Shown one piece after another: positions 62,498 through 64,000 of a stretch of 64,000 nucleotides of DNA (positions are counted from its first letter, which is position 1; the number at the start of each line of letters is the position of its first letter). The translations under genes were made by a program, and so were the position numbers. The stretch spans positions 452,304 through 516,303 of the forward strand of contig NZ_DLHA01000032.1 of the NCBI RefSeq assembly GCF_002482975.1, read 5' to 3'. A model generated the notes under the pieces. It searched no databases, was not told where the DNA came from, and saw only the letters and a program-made list of their open reading frames with translations. Origin of the DNA: Flavobacterium sp. UBA7680 (GTDB lineage Bacteria > Bacteroidota > Bacteroidia > Flavobacteriales > Flavobacteriaceae).

Positions 62498-63214
62498 ATG
62501 AAACCAAAAAATTTTGAAACTTCTCCCCAATTTTATGCGAGAATAGCCGGATTATTATATCTGGTTATTATTGTAACAGGTTTATTTGCTGAAGTCTTTG
62601 TAAGAAGCAAATTAATTGTTTACGGAGATGCGGCCGCTACAGCAAACAATATTATTCATTCTGACCTTTTATGGAGAATAGGAATCAGCGCAGATTTAAT
62701 CATGCAAATTTGCGATCTGCCTGTAATGATTATTCTTTATTATCTGCTTAGACCTGTAAACAAAAAACTAGCGCTGCTCAATTTATCTTTTAACTTAATT
62801 CAAACTGCTGTATTGGCGGCCAATAAATTAAATCTGCTTGCTGCTTTATTTTTCCTGGGAGATTCAGATTATTTAAAATCTTTTAATCCAGATCAATTAC
62901 ACGCATTATCTTATCTTTCCATAAAATTACACAGCTATGGGCTTGGTATAGGTTTAATCTTTTTTGGATTTGTGTGTCTTATTGAAGGATATTTGATTTA
63001 TAAATCCCATTATTTGCCAAAAGTATTAGGTATCTTAATGGCAATAGCCGGTCTTTGCTACTTAATAAACAGTTTTCTATCAATTCTGGCACCGCAGCTT
63101 TCCAATTTTGCATTATTGTTTCCTTGCATCATTGCAGAATTAGGCCTCACATTATGGCTTATTTTTAAAGGTGTAAATCTTGCTAAATGGAGAGAAAAAT
63201 TGGCGATTGCATAA
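62498..63214 (+). CDS. DUF4386 membrane protein
   Basis: 238 residues, about six transmembrane segments. The DUF4386 pattern is visible: ARIAGLLYLVIIVTGLFAEV, LIMQICDLPVMIILYYLLRP, and SYGLGIGLIFFGFVCLIEGY followed by LPKVLGILMAIAGLCYLINS. The function of the family is not known to me. It is flanked by two members of the AAACCCGACA palindrome family. Confidence 0.85.
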   Translation: MKPKNFETSPQFYARIAGLLYLVIIVTGLFAEVFVRSKLIVYGDAAATANNIIHSDLLWRIGISADLIMQICDLPVMIILYYLLRPVNKKLALLNLSFNLIQTAVLAANKLNLLAALFFLGDSDYLKSFNPDQLHALSYLSIKLHSYGLGIGLIFFGFVCLIEGYLIYKSHYLPKVLGILMAIAGLCYLINSFLSILAPQLSNFALLFPCIIAELGLTLWLIFKGVNLAKWREKLAIA

Positions 63215-63235
63215 TTTTATTTAAAAAAGATAAAA

Positions 63236-63272
63236 AACAAACCCGACAGATTTAAAAACTTGTCGAGTTTGT
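63236..63272. terminator. Terminator-like palindrome, AAACCCGACA family
   Basis: AACAAACCCGACAGA and complementary TTGTCGAGTTTGTT arms (two mismatches) between convergent genes. Confidence 0.75.
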
Positions 63273-63303
63273 TATTTTAAAGGAATTGAAAGAGTATTTT
63301 TTT

Positions 63304-63801
63304 TTATGCTATTTGAATTGTTTTAATTAAATTTCCTTCTTGATCAAAGATGAGATTATAATTTTTCCCATCTTTTACTGCTCTCACTTCATAAGTTGTT
63401 CTATTTTTAGCATCAACAACAGAATAAGCTTCTCTTACAGTTGCGGCAGGTACAGCCTTAGATTTACTTTTTGGCTTCGCGTTTGCTTTAATCGGATAAT
63501 TGGCATCTAAATAAACTTGTGCATTTTGTGGTAATTTAGCGCTTGGAATTTGCTCTTTATATGATTTAAAAGTGCCATCACTTTCATAAACAGCATAGGC
63601 CTGAGTCTTTGCTGCTGCTATAAATTTTGCTACAAATCTAATGTCATTTTCATTTTTGCCATATTCCATTGTCCAAATTTGCTTTTTTCTAGGAAATTGT
63701 TGTTCAAAAGCTGTTCTAATAGTCTCAGACGGAAGAAGAATAGCTTGACCTATCATAAAATTACAACACACAAGGCAGGCAAATAAATAGAAGTTTTTCA
63801 T
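63304..63801 (-). CDS. Secreted PepSY-like protein
   Basis: 165 residues with a signal peptide (MKNFYLFACLVCCNFMIGQA). Two repeats of the PepSY-like pattern follow: IRTAFEQQFPRKKQIWTMEY and later TYEVRAVKDGKNYNLIFDQE, joined by a Lys/Ser/Ala-rich linker (about 108-122). Such periplasmic proteins are common in Bacteroidota; the role is unknown. Confidence 0.7.
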   Translation of the reverse strand: MKNFYLFACLVCCNFMIGQAILLPSETIRTAFEQQFPRKKQIWTMEYGKNENDIRFVAKFIAAAKTQAYAVYESDGTFKSYKEQIPSAKLPQNAQVYLDANYPIKANAKPKSKSKAVPAATVREAYSVVDAKNRTTYEVRAVKDGKNYNLIFDQEGNLIKTIQIA

Positions 63802-63899
63802 TTTAATACTTTAAATAAATTGGTTATAATAAAGTAGTAAAAATACTACGTTAAAATTTATTAAAAAAGTTAATTTTTAAAATATTTCCTATAAAAACA

Positions 63900-63930
63900 A
63901 AACCCGACAAGTATAAAACTTGTCGGGTTT
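63900..63930. terminator. Terminator-like palindrome, AAACCCGACA family
   Basis: Perfect AAACCCGACAAGT and ACTTGTCGGGTTT arms with a 5-base loop. It lies downstream of the partial gene at 63968 on the minus strand. Confidence 0.85.
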
Positions 63931-63967
63931 GCCGTTTTAAATATAATTGAATTAGTAAGTGTGCTTG

Positions 63968-64000
63968 TTAATTTTTTTCGATGATCACATCAAAACCTCC
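63968..64000 (-). CDS. C-terminal end of a gene entering from the right
   Basis: Ten sense codons (GGFDVIIEKN) and a TAA are visible on the minus strand, followed by a terminator-like palindrome. Too short to assign. Confidence 0.35.
   Translation of the reverse strand, partial: GGFDVIIEKN

Overview
The window looks like a chromosome segment of a Flavobacterium-like member of the Bacteroidota. Evidence: AT-rich DNA, promoters of the TTTG / TAnnTTTG type, almost no Shine-Dalgarno sequences, a SusC/SusD pair, a two-component-propeller sensor, and many secreted proteins with short signal peptides or lipoboxes. No rRNA, tRNA, transposase, phage gene or CRISPR array was seen.

Layout. (1) 1-14230 is a sensor fragment, a PfkB kinase, and an L-rhamnose/L-lactate block: rhaI-rhaB-lutA-lutB in one direction, rhaT-rhaEW behind a separate terminator, and a divergent GntR-type regulator. 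L-rhamnose enters by RhaT, is isomerised (RhaI), phosphorylated (RhaB), then cleaved and oxidised by the fused RhaEW to DHAP and L-lactate. LutA/LutB would oxidise lactate, but lutB is cut short after its first Fe-S motif and no lutC follows. (2) 13172-22241 holds an alcohol dehydrogenase facing an AraC regulator, several secreted proteins of unknown function, a histone-H1-like protein and a DUF4861 lipoprotein. (3) 22242-40027 is a pectin/rhamnogalacturonan utilisation locus on the minus strand: GH28, SusC, SusD, esterase, DUF4861, two GH105, GH43, a PL10-CE8 fusion, a second GH28 and an acetylesterase. (4) 40318-51318 is its cytoplasmic half: a LacI regulator, then uxaA, uxaB, kdgA, kdgK, uxaC, kduD, kduI and an ExuT-type transporter. 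Galacturonate (UxaCBA) and unsaturated uronate (KduI/KduD) both converge on KDG, which KdgK and KdgA turn into pyruvate and glyceraldehyde-3-phosphate. (5) 51723-64000 is a mixed region: esterase, a receiver-like small protein beside tandem repeats, an isochorismatase/amidohydrolase/porin group, a 2H phosphoesterase, a second AraC gene, two SDRs, a DUF4386 membrane protein and a PepSY-like secreted protein.

Regulation. A palindrome of the form TGTAATCGATTRCA lies just downstream of the -7 element of three promoters (pectin locus, kduI operon, exuT), and a variant lies upstream of lacI. This points to one LacI-type regulator controlling both halves of pectin catabolism.

The most unusual feature is the intergenic DNA. 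At least ten families of imperfect palindromic or tandem repeats fill gaps between genes. Several families recur tens of kilobases apart, one of them as a near-identical inverted copy including its loop. In the rha/lut block each successive gap carries a different family.
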